Assembly (NCBI RefSeq): GCF_000275845.1
Contig: NW_006766908.1
Coordinates: forward strand, 258,516 to 322,515
Source: Dichomitus squalens LYAD-421 SS1
Taxonomy: Eukaryota > Basidiomycota > Agaricomycetes > Polyporales > Polyporaceae
Direction of reading: 5' to 3'
Length of the DNA stretch: 64,000 bases
Below the pieces are notes generated by a model. It made no database searches. It saw only the letters and a list, made by a program, of their open reading frames with translations, and was not told the origin of the DNA. The position numbers were made by a program, and so were the translations under genes. Shown piece by piece: positions 48,356-60,338 of the stretch (the stretch's first letter is position 1; the number at the start of each line of letters is the position of its first letter).

Positions 48356-48884
48356 GCCTTGCAAGACGTCGAGGGGCAGATGGAGTTTAGGGTTGACATG
48401 GACACGCGCGCGTGCGTGTGGTGATCGAAGGGAGGTGTTCCGTGCGTGCGGCGAGCGCCGCGTGCGAGAAGGCCGGTGTTATGTGCGATTTCTGTTCGTC
48501 GCGGACTTTATGCACCCCACGCGTCAGTCTCGTACACATACTGCGATGCTTTGTTATTGCGATTCAAGGAGACGTACTCGATGCACCGGCGGACATGGAT
48601 TGCATTTAGACGAGATGAAGGACGGGGCGATGCGGCACCCTCGTTCTCGATACCTTCCACTGTATTATTGTATTATTAGACGTACGCTGATCTGGCAATG
48701 CACGGTTCTTGAGAGCGTGTCTGGAGCTCGGATCCAATCCAGAGCTTGCGCGACGATGAAGGCACCGCGAACGCTTCACGATAGGGGTTGTACGACGCGG
48801 CGAATGATAATAGGTACACAGCGTCCTCTCAGGCACGAATGAATGAATGTATGTATGTAATACGGACGCGATGCTCCGCGGCTT

Positions 48885-51366
48885 CTATATGCCCGTATCG
48901 GCGGAAGCCTCGTCGAGACCCGTATCCGCGTTCGAATTCGACCGTCGGGCGCGCCGCGTGTACAGGGCTCGGGAGATGGTCATACACAGAACCCCTGCCA
49001 CGATACATACCTGCGGGGAGGAGTGGAAAGGTGCCCGAGACGACCGAGCGCAAGGGGGTTGCGTGGTACGACAAGCGGTGAATACAGGCGTCGCACGTCA
49101 GCTGTGGAGTAGCGCACGCTCGCGAGAGTGTGACGTACTCCGGCGAACACTAATGCCTTCCACCATACGAGCACCACACCCGAGCTGTCGGTCTTGAGCA
49201 GTACGCCAAAGATGGGCGTGCCGATGAGCATGGAGACGCCCACGACGCTGAACGCTAAGCCCATTCTCAGTCTGAGCGGACGTGGGTGTACGAAGCATGC
49301 GGCGACGGCGGGCGGGATTATATATGTCAGTACAAGGTCAGCGTTCAATCAAGGTCAAGAGATCCGTGCAAGAACGGGCGTACCCCAGCTCGCTATGGTC
49401 CGTACAAAGCATCCCGAGCAAGGGCGGTATCAGGGAGACATCTGGACCACCGAACGGCATCCGACAGGCGCGGAGCGGCGTCGCAAGAGTAAGGCAGGGT
49501 TTCCGAGCCAGATCGCCGGCGCATCGGAGGGTAGAATGCCGAGTGAGAGCCCGGGTTGTATGGTCGCGCGGAAGGCGATGAAGACGAGTTAGTCCAAAGT
49601 TGGAATGCGCGGGAGGTCGAACCAGATGATGAAATGTTACGCACACGCCCCAGATGAGAATCCAAACAGCACCGCCACGGTGATCACGCTGCCGGCGGAC
49701 GTCGCGCCGAAAAGGGCGAATATGAGAACCGCGGACATGAGGATGGAGAATAGCAGCATGTTGTAGACTCCGAGCTGGTTGGCGAGAGCGACGGGAAGGA
49801 CTCGCCCCAGGGTGCTACCGGCGTTGAGGATCGCGAGCTAGATCGTGTGTCAGGATGGGCAAGGGACGATCCATCGAAGTGAAGATGATACATACGATGT
49901 ACGTTGTGATGGTCGCATTCACGCCATGGTCTGCAGCAAACAGCTGTAGGTAGAAGACTGGCTCTGGTCATCACGTTGGTCCCTGAAACACGTCAGCTGC
50001 CAGACAAAAGCGTGCTCACAAGGAACGAACAACCCGAGGTTGGTATAAAACGCTCTGTTTCATGAGGCGCGGTGAGCCACACGTTGTGCCATATCCTGGC
50101 ATCGCTTACCCCACGACCGACGTAGTATACGCATGGTCCACCAATATTCGCTTCGCGTGTTTCCAGTGTGACACCGGAAGGAAGCCATGGCGCTTCGACG
50201 GCGAACTTGTCCGCATAACAGCGTTCGCTACGGTCAGTAGAACAGCGACGAGAGCGCCGCTTGCCCGCACCCCGTTGGCGAAACCCATCTTCGGATTGGC
50301 AAAGAGCTGGTTGAGCACGATCGGAAACACGACACCTCCACAGGAAGCGCCGGATACTGCAATGCCCGTGGCTAGAGCGCGTCGCCGGCGGAAGTGATGC
50401 GAGACTACGCTCAGGGATGGGAGGAAGAGCATGCCAGCTCCCAGACCCACGCCGACGCCCTGTGCGAGCAACACCTGTTACGCGGAGATAGTAAGTGAAG
50501 TGGATAAGCGAGATGGAGGTCGGCGTGACCATCCAAGCACGTACTTGGTAATACCGCTCTGGCGTCGTCAGGGAGAGCATGAAGATGGAGAATACGTGAA
50601 GTAATGATCCCGCGAGCTGGACATGGCGACTGGCGATCCGTGGTGGGCGCAGACGCGCAGCAAATTCGCCGACCGGGCGACCAGTGATTCAGCTAAAGAC
50701 ACCGGCGGCGGCGAGGAGTGGTGGACTCACAAATAACCGGCATCGAAGGCACGTCCCACTACTACGGCCGGTGCGTACATCAGGCACAACTGCAGACTTC
50801 CAATCCAACTATGGCGGAGTCGCGGTTGCGATGCGCGTCGGAGATGGGCGGTAGAAGTATCAGATGAGAACAAGGCATAGCTGCGAGATTGTGAGGCTGG
50901 ATGGTTTCTGACCTGATGCTGGATGGCGTTTCGTGGGAGAGGAACTCGCGGGTGTAAAAGTCTGGGTGACAGGCCTTGTCAAATGGTTGCAGAGCGCGCA
51001 GGCGTGAAGATGGACGTACCTTGGTAAACCCCGAACGCATTCAGGTAACTGAAAGGGAAGCCTATGGTCTGCATTTTCCACGCCAGAATATAGGCCCGGT
51101 GCTCACCCGAAGGTACAAAACTGAACCATCCATCTGGACACCGAGGTTCAGCTGACATGGGTCATGGATTCGGTGGGAGACAATGAAACAAGGGCGTACG
51201 CTCCAGCAAGAGTGAGCCAAGCGACACGACCGCCATCTGGAGGGAAAGACTCGGATGTCGCGGTCGAGGGATCGTCTGCCAGCTTTTCGAGGAGATCGTT
51301 GCCGCTGTTGTCGGATATGGTGGTGCTGATATGACCAGAGCTCGCTGTCGCGTGCAGCGTGGACAT
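48885..51366 (-). CDS. Monocarboxylate-type MFS transporter (MCT/Mch-like)
   Basis: About ten short exons on the minus strand. The cytoplasmic N-terminus (51366 down) ends in PPDGGRVAWLTLAGA, the MCT-family motif at helix 1. It continues FCTFGFPFSYLNAFGVYQ, DFYTREFLSHETPSSIRWIGSLQ, LPSLSVVSHHFRRRRALATG (loop between helices 4 and 5), VSGASCGGVVFPI, FFYLQLFAADHGVN, LAILNAGSTLGRVLP, SSGAYVSLIPPL, LRMGLAFSVVGVSMLIGTPI, and a last exon ending SADTGI at 48885. Introns near 49640-49460 and 49380-49265 are long but restore the frame exactly. The family moves monocarboxylates or related small molecules across the plasma membrane; the substrate is not predictable. The start is the first ATG before the motif. 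Confidence 0.85.
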
Positions 51367-52683
51367 GTGGGGGAGGTGACCTAAGGAGGGGCAGCAGTTG
51401 GCATGTGAGCGAGGAGAGAGGAGCAGGGAGGCGGGGCTTCGCAACTACCAGGGAGAGCTTTATTGAATATGGATGCGCGGGTGACCTGGAGCAAAGATGA
51501 AGAGATCGGGTAGTTGGGATACTGCTTGCGATCCGGGGGGGCAGGAGAGTTTGTGGGGACGCAGGGTACCAAGCTGCCGCCGCACGCAGAGAAAGCTCTT
51601 CCCGTCGAGCACCCGGCGGCGATTCTCTGTCCGCCTGCGAAGCTGATATCGGTCCATTTCTGGATATGGAGATCCGACGTTGTCGCTTGCGGATGGCCAA
51701 GTGCCGAATGCAGCGCGCTGGCTTGTTACGTGCGTCGCATTTCTACCATCTTGGAAGCACAAACGGATGCACGTTTTGATGAACGATGAGAACGTGTGTT
51801 GACGACCGGCTAGGAGAGGATCGAGCCCTATGAAGGCAGGCGGTTTGCTCGCGGGTGAGAGCGAAACGGATGAGTCAGGCGCAGCGGACGGTGGGCACTG
51901 CCCGGCGGGAACGGGAGGAGTTCATTCAGGCCGGCAGAAGGGGCTGTCAGTGTCAGATAGACGTTCGTCGGAGTGATGTATCTCCCCGGTATGATATTGA
52001 CCTCGTCCAGTAGCCTCAGTTCCATTCTCGTGAGACAATGCATGTTGCTTGCAACCACGTTTGGACATTACGAGGCCATCGCAGCTCACACGCCGAGTCG
52101 ACGTTCGGGGGTTTGCGACCCGACAGTCGGGCTACGACGTGGAGAAATGGTAACGAACCGCTTGAGCCCGCAACACATACGTAACTGGTAACCCAAACAC
52201 GCCTCTGGTTACGCCGGCATATCCTCTGCCCAAAGGATCGTTGACCGTTGGCTCACGTAGCTGCTGCAGAGACTTATTGGGCTACTAGTATTGCAAGGAT
52301 GGGAGGCACACCGTTCCCAGCTTGTGGAGAGCGCGGTGGTCGCTCTCGGCCGGCAATTCTCTCCATGGGGTTTAATGGCAGCCGAGGCGAACAGAATGCA
52401 CTCACCTGGGCACGCGCGACGCCGGTTCTCGTCGGAAGAATGGCAGTACCAAGCAGACAGTCTCGTTGGCCTATTTAGAAGGAATACTTGCTAGATGTAC
52501 TCGGGTTTTGGCTGGATACGTAGCCCGTGGGCATGGATGTGGATATGGACACGGTATGCATACGCCGGGCAGGGCTCCGACGGGATCTGTCGGGAGAGGG
52601 AGATTAGATAATGGCCAGCGAGCGTCTATCTGACGCACTGTGACTGACCTGGACACTGACCTGCGGTTCATCAACTGGCAGTC
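51367..52683. other. Divergent intergenic region
   Basis: About 1.3 kb between the divergent MFS and ferredoxin genes. Short frames only; no recognised feature. Confidence 0.4.
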
Positions 52684-53684
52684 ATGTCCAGTCTTGCACA
52701 ATTACTTGTTCGCTCATGCACTCGACAGTCTACTTCCTCCCGAGCGGCTCTCAACCAGTCTAGGACTGCACATACATCATGCTTTTCCTACACTTGCAAC
52801 ACTCCGGCCCTACATCATACAGCTCAACCTCGCCCACCTGCACGGCCATCGGTCGGTTCTCCAGCCGGCCAGTGTCGATTCCTATATCAGGTTCGCGGCT
52901 TCCATAGCACATATAGTACACATTCCTTCTCTGCATCGGTTATATGTTGAGTACGCCTAACGGTTTCGATTCCCAGTTGCTCGGCACGGAGGCATTCAGC
53001 GACCAGAACCCGGCACTGGGTCCGTCCACTCAGCTTCTCCGGTCTTCTGCCTCATCATGCGCTCAATGTAATCCGTTGCGCACGCTTATGTTTGCAGAAT
53101 CAAGGTTCATTTCAAGGACTCCAAAGGAAACCATCTCAAAACCGTGGAGGCTAACGAGGGAGACGACATTCTCACAATCGCTCACGAGTACGATATTGAC
53201 CTCGAAGGTGCGCTATCTGACTTTATCATGTCACGTTCCTGATTGGCATTCGAAACCTATCTTCCAATCATTTGGCAGGTGCATGCGAAGGCTCAGTCGC
53301 TTGCTCTACGTGCCATGTAATCCTTGACTCGGAATCATACGACAAGCTCCCCGAACCTGAGGTGCGCTTTCTCCGTCCTGATGCCTCCCTTCCCTCCGAA
53401 TCATATTCTCCCGGAGACAGGACGACGAAAACGATATGCTTGATATGGCATTTGGTCTCACAGACACTTCTCGTCTGGGCTGCCAAGTGCGGTTGACGAG
53501 AGAGCTCGACGGCATGACTGCCACTTTGCCTGCAGCAACACGCAACATGTTCGTAGATGGTCAGCTCGCATTCCTTCCTCACCTTCCGCGCAGCGCTGAT
53601 CTAGCCGCTCTCAGGGAAAAAATCAGCGCATTAGCATATACTGTTACGGCACCACGCATTCCGACGCGCCCACAGCGTCGTTAG
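52684..53684 (+). CDS. Mitochondrial [2Fe-2S] ferredoxin (adrenodoxin/Yah1-like)
   Basis: The N-terminus is rich in Ser, Arg and Ala ([15 protein letters not shown]) and includes [12 protein letters not shown], a mitochondrial presequence. The ferredoxin core starts [25 protein letters not shown] and contains [15 protein letters not shown] with three cluster cysteines (C-x5-C-x2-C) and RLGCQVRL with the fourth. [13 protein letters not shown] is the acidic segment that binds ferredoxin reductase and partners. Yah1 feeds electrons to Fe-S cluster assembly and heme A synthesis. The N-terminal intron (52957-52987) is only about 31 bases in my model, so exact borders there are unsure. After NMFVDG the usual short tail is replaced by about 35 residues if the frame is read through to 53684; a possible splice would instead stop near 53605. 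Confidence 0.85.
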
Positions 53685-53797
53685 TACCTATCCTACTAAC
53701 ACTGCACTCATCCTAATGTTACGTTACGCCCACTTCACACTCATCATCGCTCGATCAATTCTATAGCTCCACCTGCCGAGCCTTCGTGCTACGTTCC

Positions 53798-54891
53798 CTA
53801 GACGTCTAGCCAGCGTTGCCCAGTCTCCTGATTCTTGCGAGCAAGTGCGCCGCACAGGCGGCAAAGGGACCATCTCCGCAACTTTGCCGAACTGGTGCGC
53901 GCCCTTGTTCCTGCTTTCTCACCGCCTGACTTCACAAAGCAGCTGAGCGGCAGTTTCAACTCGCAACGCTCGCACCTGTATCGAGGGTTGTTTGCGGAAG
54001 CCTCGTCCAGGACACCCATTGGCATGAATCTGCCGAGTTCGAGAGCGTGGTGTCGTGCCTTCTGCTCCCGGGTGTGGTATACTGATACGTAAGTGGCTGA
54101 CTGGCTCTTGAGCTTCTCTAGTAAGGTATCGTCGCTCCCGATCCTCCAACGGTGGATGGCGTGTCGGTAGCGTGCGGCGATGAGCTCATCGTCACGTGCA
54201 GCGTATGCGAGCAGGTTTGCCGGAAGAGGGCGCTGTGTCCACATCACGGATCCTTGCGTCTTATGCATCTTCACGACTTCCTCTATCTACTGGTGAGTTC
54301 ATCACAACATGAGTGCGCATGCAAGATTGCTCACCATCATTAGCCTGCTCGTTGACTATTCCTTGGTAGCGGAGGCACCCGTCCAAGCCAATCAGGGGAT
54401 AAATCCCATCAAAGACAGCCGGGTTCGCGAGGACCTCGTTGCGGATCGACTTGAAGGTTTTCTCCGCAAGAGCCCTCAAGTGGCGGTCTTTTGATTGCCA
54501 CTTGGAGCGGTGCACCACTTCCGCCACCTGGAGATCGAGCACGGGCGCGACGCAGACTCCGTATGTCAAGGAGAGCTCGAGGACGTCCGTGCGCCCATCC
54601 CAGAATACCTTCAGCACTTTGTTACTCGATAGGAGCGCGAGAAGCGGTTTGAGGGAGGGATTATTCGGGTCGCGCAGGGCTAGGACATCGATGAGGAGGA
54701 TGCGTGAGCCGTCGGGGGTGCTGAATCCTGATAGACAGGAGTGTGAGTGAGCCATGGGGATGGCCAAGGCTCTCGCCTTCGCAGCCGACGATAAGGACAG
54801 GAGAGCTAGCGAGTACTGTAGCCGCCTGCGCTGCCTCTAGGTAAGTAGATACTAGGGTAAACCGGTCTTGTGGACTGGTTCCTGGCTGCAT
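53798..54891 (-). pseudogene. Damaged paralogue of the 3'-5' exonuclease/cysteine-module gene
   Basis: Same layout as the gene at 29.2-30.3 kb: a first part with LIVGCEGESLGHPHGS, then VFWDGRTDVLELSLTYGV (Exo II Asp kept), an intron near 54280-54340, RPLPANLLAYAARDDELIAARY (Exo III), and a C-terminal CERC plus CRLC cysteine module. Two faults are visible. The first catalytic Asp of Exo I is Gly (GCEG instead of DCEG). The frame is broken by one base near 54727-54731, between LTLLSI and GFSTPDGSR, with no splice site to explain it. The rest stays open, so decay is recent or the break is an assembly error. Confidence 0.7.
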
Positions 54892-55753
54892 CGCACCTGC
54901 TCGGTGCTCATAAAAGCTGCAGCAGAATTGAGGACGAAGAAGGAAGTTGGGGTCGTCGAGTGGGGAGCGTCGCGGTATATGAGGGGAACGCTAGTACCGC
55001 AGCACAATGCCGGTCTCTATGATCTAGGTTAACGTTCACCCCATGACTGAGAGAGTACAATGACATACGCGAAGGGTCTGATCCCATGTGTGCATCGACA
55101 GTACTGATCGACTAGCTATAGCCCGGCGCAGACACTCGCTTACGCTGAACCAATGTCAATGTCACGGCAGGCACGGGCCAAATTCTTGTGCGAAGAAAGG
55201 CGAGAGAAACTTTGGGACAGTCTTAACTTTGCCCGGAAACATGACATCTACACCACATGACGCAACAATTTGACTTTCTCAACGCCTTTCTAAGAATTGA
55301 ACCCGAGAGAAAACTACACCTTTCCCGCGCGCTCGCCCTGTCAGGGAAAATGTCCGGGAAAGGTCAGCTTTCACAGGCTGAGCGTCGGAAAACCTTTGTG
55401 AAAGCTAGCCATTAAGCCCCTTTCTCCACTCTGGCGAGTGGCACTCCAAAGTTGTTCTGTTGTATGAGAAGAAACGTGTTGTATCTTTCTGTGAAAGTCA
55501 TTCTATACTTGTGGGAGAAACGGAGGGAATATCAGCTGTTCAAGTTAGGACTGCCCCGGAAAATCTCTTACATTTCGCAGGGTTGGATTATGCGCCATGT
55601 GTCTGTTCCTCCGCGGAATCGGAGATCTCCGACCCGAGAGGGCAAGAGATTAGATAGGAAGACCGACGATAGCCGAAAACGAGCTCGGCGACACTTCCTC
55701 TCTGCCCTCCATCTCCTTCTGCTGGCATCTCGTCTTGAACTTCAATACTCATC
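54892..55753. other. Intergenic region upstream of URC4-like gene
   Basis: Holds promoter sequence for the divergent exonuclease paralogue and the URC4-like gene. GTGAAAG/GGGAAA-type motifs recur near 55340-55520, but no specific site was assigned. Confidence 0.35.
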
Positions 55754-57447
55754 ATGAATCCGATTGCATTCGACTCCCCAGTCACAACGGCGGCATACCT
55801 CAGAACTCTACCAGCGATCCGCGAGAGATGCCGTCGCGTGCACGCCCTTGCCCAGGAGGGTAAGCTCGAATACTTCGACTACCATCCGGAGAAGGAGCCG
55901 GAAGTTGCGGCTTTCTGCGTAGATATCATAAAGGTACGTCTCACTGTCTCGTGTATGCACCATAAAACTCATGTTGATCTGATAGCGTGACTTTGGCACG
56001 AACTTCGCGGCTGTAAGCGTGTAACGGTATCTGTTCACCTACGCTGGCTGATACTTCGCACTCATACCAGATTCCGCCTCATGGGAGGTGGAGACACCTC
56101 GATGCCGGACGTTCGCGTGTAGATCCGCTCATCAACAAGTGGCGAAACTCCCTCAATCCTCCTGACGTGAAGGAGACCACGCGGCGACTTATCGATCTCT
56201 TCCTCGTCTCCGTTTTGCTCGATGCAGGCGCGGGTAACTCGTGGTCATTCAAGGAGGAATCTTCGGGTTTGAGCTTCTCGCGATCCGAAGGGCTTGGGGT
56301 CGCCAGTATCGCCATGTTTGAGCAGGGTCTCTTCTCCGGGGATGCCGCGAATCCTTATCAGGTCGACGGTGGGTGTCCATTGCGCGCATACAGAGAGCAT
56401 GCTGTCATATCAGTGTCCGTTCCTACTGCTGGTCAGCTGACTCGAGCCAACAGCCGATGGTCTTTCCAAGGTCACTGCGTCCAAAGTGGCAAACGCCATG
56501 CAAGTATCGGCTAGCAACCCTTTGGTCGGACTCGAGGGTCGGACTTCGCTCCTGGTGAATCTGAGCAAGGCTCTTCGCGCGAGTGTCACCTACTTCGGAG
56601 ATGCCGGTCGGCCTGGCCATATTGTTGGTACGTGATGCAATCCGTCTGACTGGCCTGACTGACCTGACGAATCACTTCAAAGACTTCCTTGAGTCGGAAT
56701 CTGTCGCAGAGGGCGGTGTTCGACGGGTGCACATATCCGCGCTCTGGACCGCTCTTATCGAGGGTCTTGCTCCTATATGGCCCGCAACACGGACGACGCT
56801 AGGCGGTATCCCGCTTGGTGACGTTTGGCCGTGCGAAGCGCTCAAGAAGCAGAGCGCGACCGCTGGCACGTACAAAGAGGGAGATGAACTTGTCCCTTTC
56901 CATAAGCTGACAGGATGGATCACATACAGTCTCGTTGAACCACTTGAGAAGGTGCTGGGTTGGAAGTTCGAAGGCATCGAGCATATGACTGGTCTGCCTG
57001 AGTACAGAAACGGTACAGTTACTTTCCTATCACTCGTTGGATGTGCTCATTCGGAGACTTCTCGGGCAGGTGGTCTCCTCGTGGATCTCGGAGTACTCTC
57101 TCTACGGCCCGGCGTACTGGATGCCTCGTTGTACCCAGACCCCAGCTCAAGCATACCGAAGCTGCCTCCTTCCCACCCCGCCATCATCGAGTGGAGAGCG
57201 ATGACGGTCATCGAGCTGTATGATTCTTCTTCCCCACATCTCCGATTTTGCTAAGCGGCTTGCTGTCTTTAGGGACCGTGTCGCTGACGAAATACGGAGG
57301 CAGCTGGACTTGTCAGCGGAGCAGCTCACTCTCGCTCAGGTTCTGGAGAGCGCGACGTGGAAAGGAGGGCGTGAGATTGCAAAGCAGAGACGTCCTGCAA
57401 TGGGTGGACCACCTATTGAAATAGAAAGTGATGGCACAGTGTTCTGA
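55754..57447 (+). CDS. URC4: Uracil catabolism protein 4 (DUF1688)
   Basis: Multi-exon gene of the DUF1688/URC4 (urg3) family. Recognisable stretches: MNPIAFDSPVTTAAYLRTLP, IPPHGRWRHLDAGRSRVDPL, LFLVSVLLDAGAGNSWSF, GLGVASIAMFEQGLFS, VHISALWTALIEGLAPIWP, LVPFHKLTGWITYSLVEPLE, then GLLVDLGVLSL and HPAIIEWRAMTVIEL, ending in RRPAMGGPPIEIESDGTVF. These match the family over its length, and introns keep the frame. URC4 is needed for the fungal URC pathway that degrades uracil to release nitrogen and 3-hydroxypropionate; its exact reaction is unclear. No other URC gene is nearby. Confidence 0.88.
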
Positions 57448-57750
57448 GATTGTGCAGGGATAGCATGTCAATTGTGTTCTGTGAGAAATGCAACGAGATT
57501 TCATGATCACAAAGCTAGTCATGTACTAGATGCATGCTAGCAATTTGGTAGGGGATAACACTGAATAGTATGACTTGTGCCAAATTGAGGAGAGGCATGG
57601 TAAGTGAGGAAGACATGACAGGTAAGGTCCCTGTTTTTGGAATAGAGAGATAATGTGGAAACAAATCTGAGGGTTTGATGTTCTGTGACTGTTCCCTACA
57701 TTAGGAAACAATTTCTTGCCATGGGAATGCTCTTGAGTATTCTGAGTTGG

Positions 57751-58317
57751 TGTCACAGTTTTCTTGTGCCACGTGACCTGGGGGTCATGTGTACTGGAAC
57801 AGACACTCACCTTGACCGCGGACAACTCGTATCAGAAAGTGGAGGGGCCAGGATTGAACCCCAGACCTCATGACGGCCGGGAGCGCCCATCCTCACTCAC
57901 TGACAGGTGACTGATGTGATAGCAGGAGCACTTATTCATTGGAAGGGGTCCGGACTCGGCACGACTCAGGTATTAGTCGTAAGGTCACCATGAGGCAGGT
58001 CAGAGGGTAGGACATGAGGCAGAGAACTCTGACCAAACAATGGTCAATAGGTACCTGGTCTGTGCACCGGTGTATTAGTATATATAGTAGGGAGTCTGAG
58101 GCAGGGAACCTCAGACTTGATCTTCTCATCGATTCCCCATCTCCTCTGTAGGTAGCTAGCAGCCCTACCTTCCTTACTGCCCCTTCTAGTCTAGGGAATA
58201 CATCTCTTCACATCTCTTGCTGTGTCACCTCTGGTTGCTTCGCTTCTCAGCACCAACCTCTGCATCAGTAAGCTTTGCCCTTGTTTGTTTTGGTGGCACA
58301 GCTCGTTGGCTGTGACA
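57751..58317. mobile_element. Solo LTR with 5-bp target duplication
   Basis: A 567-bp segment beginning TGTCACAG and ending CTGTGACA, an exact 8-bp terminal inverted repeat, flanked on both sides by GTTGG (57746-57750 and 58318-58322). A TATATATAG motif lies near 58078. There is no internal coding region or second copy, so this is the product of recombination between the two LTRs of a full element. The AT-rich composition contrasts with the URC4-like gene beside it. Confidence 0.85.
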
Positions 58318-58614
58318 GTTGGCCTAGGCAGATACCCTGTTCATGAGGGATGTTGAGCATCCACTGGGGGAGCAATTCTAAGCCACAGGAGCATACTCTC
58401 AAATGTCTGACCATTTGCCTTAAATTCACACAGCATCATGTAGATATATATGGAGATATAAATAAACTGTTACAGCAAAGAATACACAAATTACATACAT
58501 GATATGGATACACTAGTGACTTTAAGCCTATATGATCCAATTCAAGCAACTCAGTTATATAGGCACATATTATAATGTGTGCTTACAAAGCAAGTGAGGT
58601 ACAATGCAAGGGTA

Positions 58615-59551
58615 CTAGTGGTCGCGGAAAGTATTCAAACACTCGTGTTTAGGTGCCCATTGACTGCTCCTCCTCCTGGTCCTGTAAGTAGTATAAGTAG
58701 ACATATCTCTACAGTAATTGAGGTATATATTGCTGTTATTGTCAGGAATGTGTGCGCACCATGTGATAGGGATATGATCTCTATCTTGAGCCAAACTAGG
58801 CTCAACAAATCTCAGCATGCTCAGTGAGCATGAGTAGAACATTTGCCATTCTTGGGTGCTAGGGATTGATCAGCATACCTCCATATTCTTGCACATATAT
58901 CTAGTCATAGAGGAGGGTCTATATTATTAGTGGTCACCAGCTTTTGGCCATCTCTTTCTTGAGAAAATAGTCCTACAATACTAGACCAGCTCTTTCTATG
59001 AAGCTAGTAAGACACTTTCTTGCCATTCTTTGGTTCCCCTTATAAATACTGTGCACCCTGTTGTTATAGGTAGATGCATAGAGAGGGATACTAATATAAT
59101 CAGAACTCAAGTCTCTAACTTTAGCTATGGTATTGGAGAAATGCCCAGTAGAATACAATATCCTTGAACTACGCTTACTTTGGACTCATGTTAGCACTAA
59201 TCTTTCCAAGCAGAGGCATAGATACACTATACTTTCTGATGTTGTAGAATCTCCCATATAAGCAGACTCATGCGCAAGAAGTTGGAGGTACTCTGATCAA
59301 TTCTCAGTACCCAAGAATAGTGAATGTGCTGCTCATGCTCACTGAGCATGCTGAGATTTGTTGAGCCTAGTTTGGCTCAAGATAGAGATCATATCCCTAT
59401 CACATGGTGCGCACACATTCCTGACAATAACAGCAATATATACCTCAATTACTGTAGAGATATGTCTACTTATACTACTTACAGGACCAGGAGGAGGAGC
59501 AGTCAATGGGCGCCTAAACACGAGTGTTTGAATACTTTCCGTGACCACTAG
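58615..59551. mobile_element. Tc1-like element with long terminal inverted repeats
   Basis: The first about 280 bases (58615-58896) reappear inverted at the right end (59270-59551) with few mismatches. Termini read CTAGTGGTCGCGG and AAAGTATTCAAACAC. TA dinucleotides (58613-58614, 59552-59553) flank them, as in Tc1/mariner insertions, although a CTAG duplication is also possible. The 370-base centre has no intact transposase frame. Outer arms are more alike than inner ones, consistent with repeated use of the ends. Confidence 0.8.
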
Positions 59552-59967
59552 TACGTTCATATTGTTACCATCGGTACGCCCCACCCCCATCTTTTTGTTA
59601 TTGAATTACTCCTTCTCGTCGCCCTCGTGTACACTCAACCCTCTTCCTATCCCTGGCGGCCTATGCTTACCTTTCCAGCTCTCCGTCGTCCACCTGTACA
59701 CTATCATCCCCCACTCTGTCGCGGAGACTAGGCGTGACGGTCTGAGGCTCAGTGATCGGTGCCGAGTCGAGCATAGCGTAAGACTGAGGACGTAGGAGGA
59801 GAGGGAAAGAGAGGAGTATACAAGGCAGAGGGCGGGCGACGGTGCGGACAGAGAGGTCTCGCACAGCACGGCACCGACATACCAGGGAACCGAACCAAGG
59901 GTTAAAAGGGCCAGGGCGGCACGGAGGCACAAACCTACCAGCAAGACGTAGTGGCATACAGGCATAG

Positions 59968-60056
59968 GCTAGTCCCTAGTCCCCAGTGACGTAAGTATAT
60001 TGACAAGTACAAAGATACAAACGGTAACTCACCTAGTCCCCAGTGACGTAAGAGGT
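59968..60056. repeat. Short direct repeat CCCCAGTGACGTAAG
   Basis: CTAGTCCCCAGTGACGTAAG occurs near 59977 and again near 60033. It lies next to the hAT end and may be leftover from nested insertions; no function assigned. Confidence 0.6.
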
Positions 60057-60065
60057 AGTGCTGCA

Positions 60066-60300
60066 GGGTCCGGTCAAGTCCGGTTTTCGGACCCCCAAGC
60101 GAGAGGACCGGGACCATGACCAGACGGGACTGTACTTGTTTGGGGCGGACCGGACTGCACCAGCGGTCCTGTTAAGACAGGACCGGACCTCGGTCCTGTG
60201 ACTGGTCTTGACCGGTCAAGACTGATTTGCAGTCCTTTGCGGTCTTGACCGGTCTTGACTGGTTATGGGACCGGTCATGACCGACTTGAGGCCAAAAAAG
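60066..60300. repeat. hAT subterminal repeats and probable 3' end
   Basis: Starts CAGGGTCCGGTCAAGTCCGG, a CAGGG-type hAT terminus, followed by clustered GGTCCTG, GGTCTTGACCGG and CAAGAC motifs in both orientations. Such subterminal motifs are transposase binding sites in hAT elements. The other terminus was not found. Confidence 0.6.
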
Positions 60301-60338
60301 AAGTGAGATCAATGCCAAAACAGCTACTATAATGCTAC

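Noticed and set aside
49265..49680. Suspected disruption of the MFS transporter
   Set aside because: Two introns with good borders restore the frame exactly into GAYVSLIPP and LRMGLAFSVVG.
57800..57915. tRNA-like B-box (GGTTCAATCC on the minus strand), possible SINE
   Set aside because: It lies inside the solo LTR defined by matching TGTCACAG/CTGTGACA ends and a target duplication, and no convincing A-box or cloverleaf could be drawn.
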